A stretch of 6,708 bases of DNA, from the NCBI GenBank assembly GCA_013330055.1, contig DUJB01000010.1, positions 718 through 7,425 of the forward strand, given 5' to 3'. The stretch's first letter is position 1; the number at the start of each line of letters is the position of its first letter. The position numbers and the translations under genes are program-made. The notes under the pieces were generated by a model. That model saw only the letters and a list, made by a program, of their open reading frames with translations, had not been told where the DNA came from and did not search any database. This document shows positions 6,384 through 6,708 of this stretch, one piece after another. The DNA is from Nitrosopumilaceae archaeon. GTDB taxonomy: Archaea > Thermoproteota > Nitrososphaeria > Nitrososphaerales > Nitrosopumilaceae.

Positions 6384-6708
6384 CCACAACACCCGCGCCG
6401 ATCAATCTCCATCTTTCTGCTAACCTTCTGCTTAATGCAACCTTACCCTTTTCAAAGAGACAGACAGGTCTTTTGAACTGTACTTCGATCTTTTCTCCTC
6501 TAACACTGGTAACTTTTGAGAGGATTGGTGCCGTTCCTATGCTTAGTCTTAGCGATTCGCCAACTTGTATAGATGAAACTTTTATCTCGTCTGCTGAGCC
6601 GACTGCAGTGTCAAATAGATTTACTTCGAGTTTTGCACTTGTCGAATTTTCTGGTAGGGTGTCTGGTTTTCCTATTACAGAGCCAATCAATGAATCACTT
6701 CTTGTCAT
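6376..6708 (-). CDS. translation initiation factor aIF2 subunit gamma, C-terminal part (5' end beyond window)
   Basis: The gamma subunit is the GTPase core of aIF2 that binds Met-tRNAi and holds the alpha and beta subunits. Only the last 110 residues are in the window, corresponding to the end of domain II and the C-terminal beta-barrel (domain III); the whole protein is normally about 410-420 residues with the GTPase domain first. Recognisable stretches are MTRSDSLIGSVIGKP, KLEVNLFDTAVGS, VGESLRLSIGTA, VQFKRPVCLFEKGKVALSR and the conserved end RRLAERWRLIGAG. The ATG at the window edge is internal (family context is D-P-x-[LM]-T-[KR]-S-D), not the start. The stop at 6376 overlaps the start of the PIN gene, so the two are translationally linked and probably head a minus-strand operon. 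Confidence 0.94.
   Translation of the reverse strand: MTRSDSLIGSVIGKPDTLPENSTSAKLEVNLFDTAVGSADEIKVSSIQVGESLRLSIGTAPILSKVTSVRGEKIEVQFKRPVCLFEKGKVALSRRLAERWRLIGAGVVVG

Noticed and set aside
6706..6708. ATG at the right edge as the start of a 110-residue gene
   Set aside because: The sequence is the C-terminal part of aIF2 gamma and this Met sits within a conserved internal stretch; the gene continues beyond the window.

Overview
The window looks like chromosome from an AT-rich ammonia-oxidising-type archaeon (Nitrososphaeria/Thaumarchaeota, probably Nitrosopumilales-like). The evidence is a set of archaeal information-processing genes (aIF2 alpha, aIF2 gamma, Nop10, an FCF1-like PIN protein), an AglB/STT3-type oligosaccharyltransferase, a geranylgeranyl-reductase-family flavoprotein for archaeal lipids, and a corrinoid adenosyltransferase. 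The lineage is inferred from protein style and base composition, not from a database search. I see no tRNA, rRNA, CRISPR array, insertion sequence or phage gene. This is core chromosome, not an accessory island.

Layout. Positions 1-878 (minus) hold the N-terminal part of a geranylgeranyl reductase that runs off the left edge. A 144-base divergent intergenic region follows, with a TATA-like box for the reductase. The plus strand then carries three closely spaced genes: corrinoid adenosyltransferase (1023-1577), aIF2 alpha (1617-2417) and Nop10 (2419-2574). A 44-base T/A-rich convergent spacer (2575-2618) separates them from a minus-strand block that is transcribed from the right edge: C-terminus of aIF2 gamma (6708-6376), PIN nuclease (6383-6010), UPF0173-type metallo-hydrolase (5974-5318), and a large STT3 oligosaccharyltransferase with a cyclophilin domain at its C-terminus (5289-2619).

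Two minus-strand genes are broken, both exactly at A/T homopolymers. The STT3-cyclophilin gene changes frame at a 7-base run (2850-2856) in the middle of the cyclophilin domain. The PIN gene changes frame at a 10-base run (6216-6225) between its second and third catalytic acids. In both, the protein continues with perfect family similarity in the new frame. The corrections go in opposite directions (one base too many, one too few). Homopolymer sequencing or assembly error is therefore the simplest reading, with slippage during transcription or translation as the more interesting alternative.

Functionally, the window joins translation initiation (two of the three aIF2 subunits), ribosome and H/ACA RNP biogenesis (Nop10, PIN), N-glycosylation and folding at the outer membrane face (STT3-cyclophilin), and cofactor and lipid metabolism. 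The most interesting item is the fusion of the N-glycosylating enzyme to a prolyl isomerase, predicted to put both activities on the outer side of the membrane.
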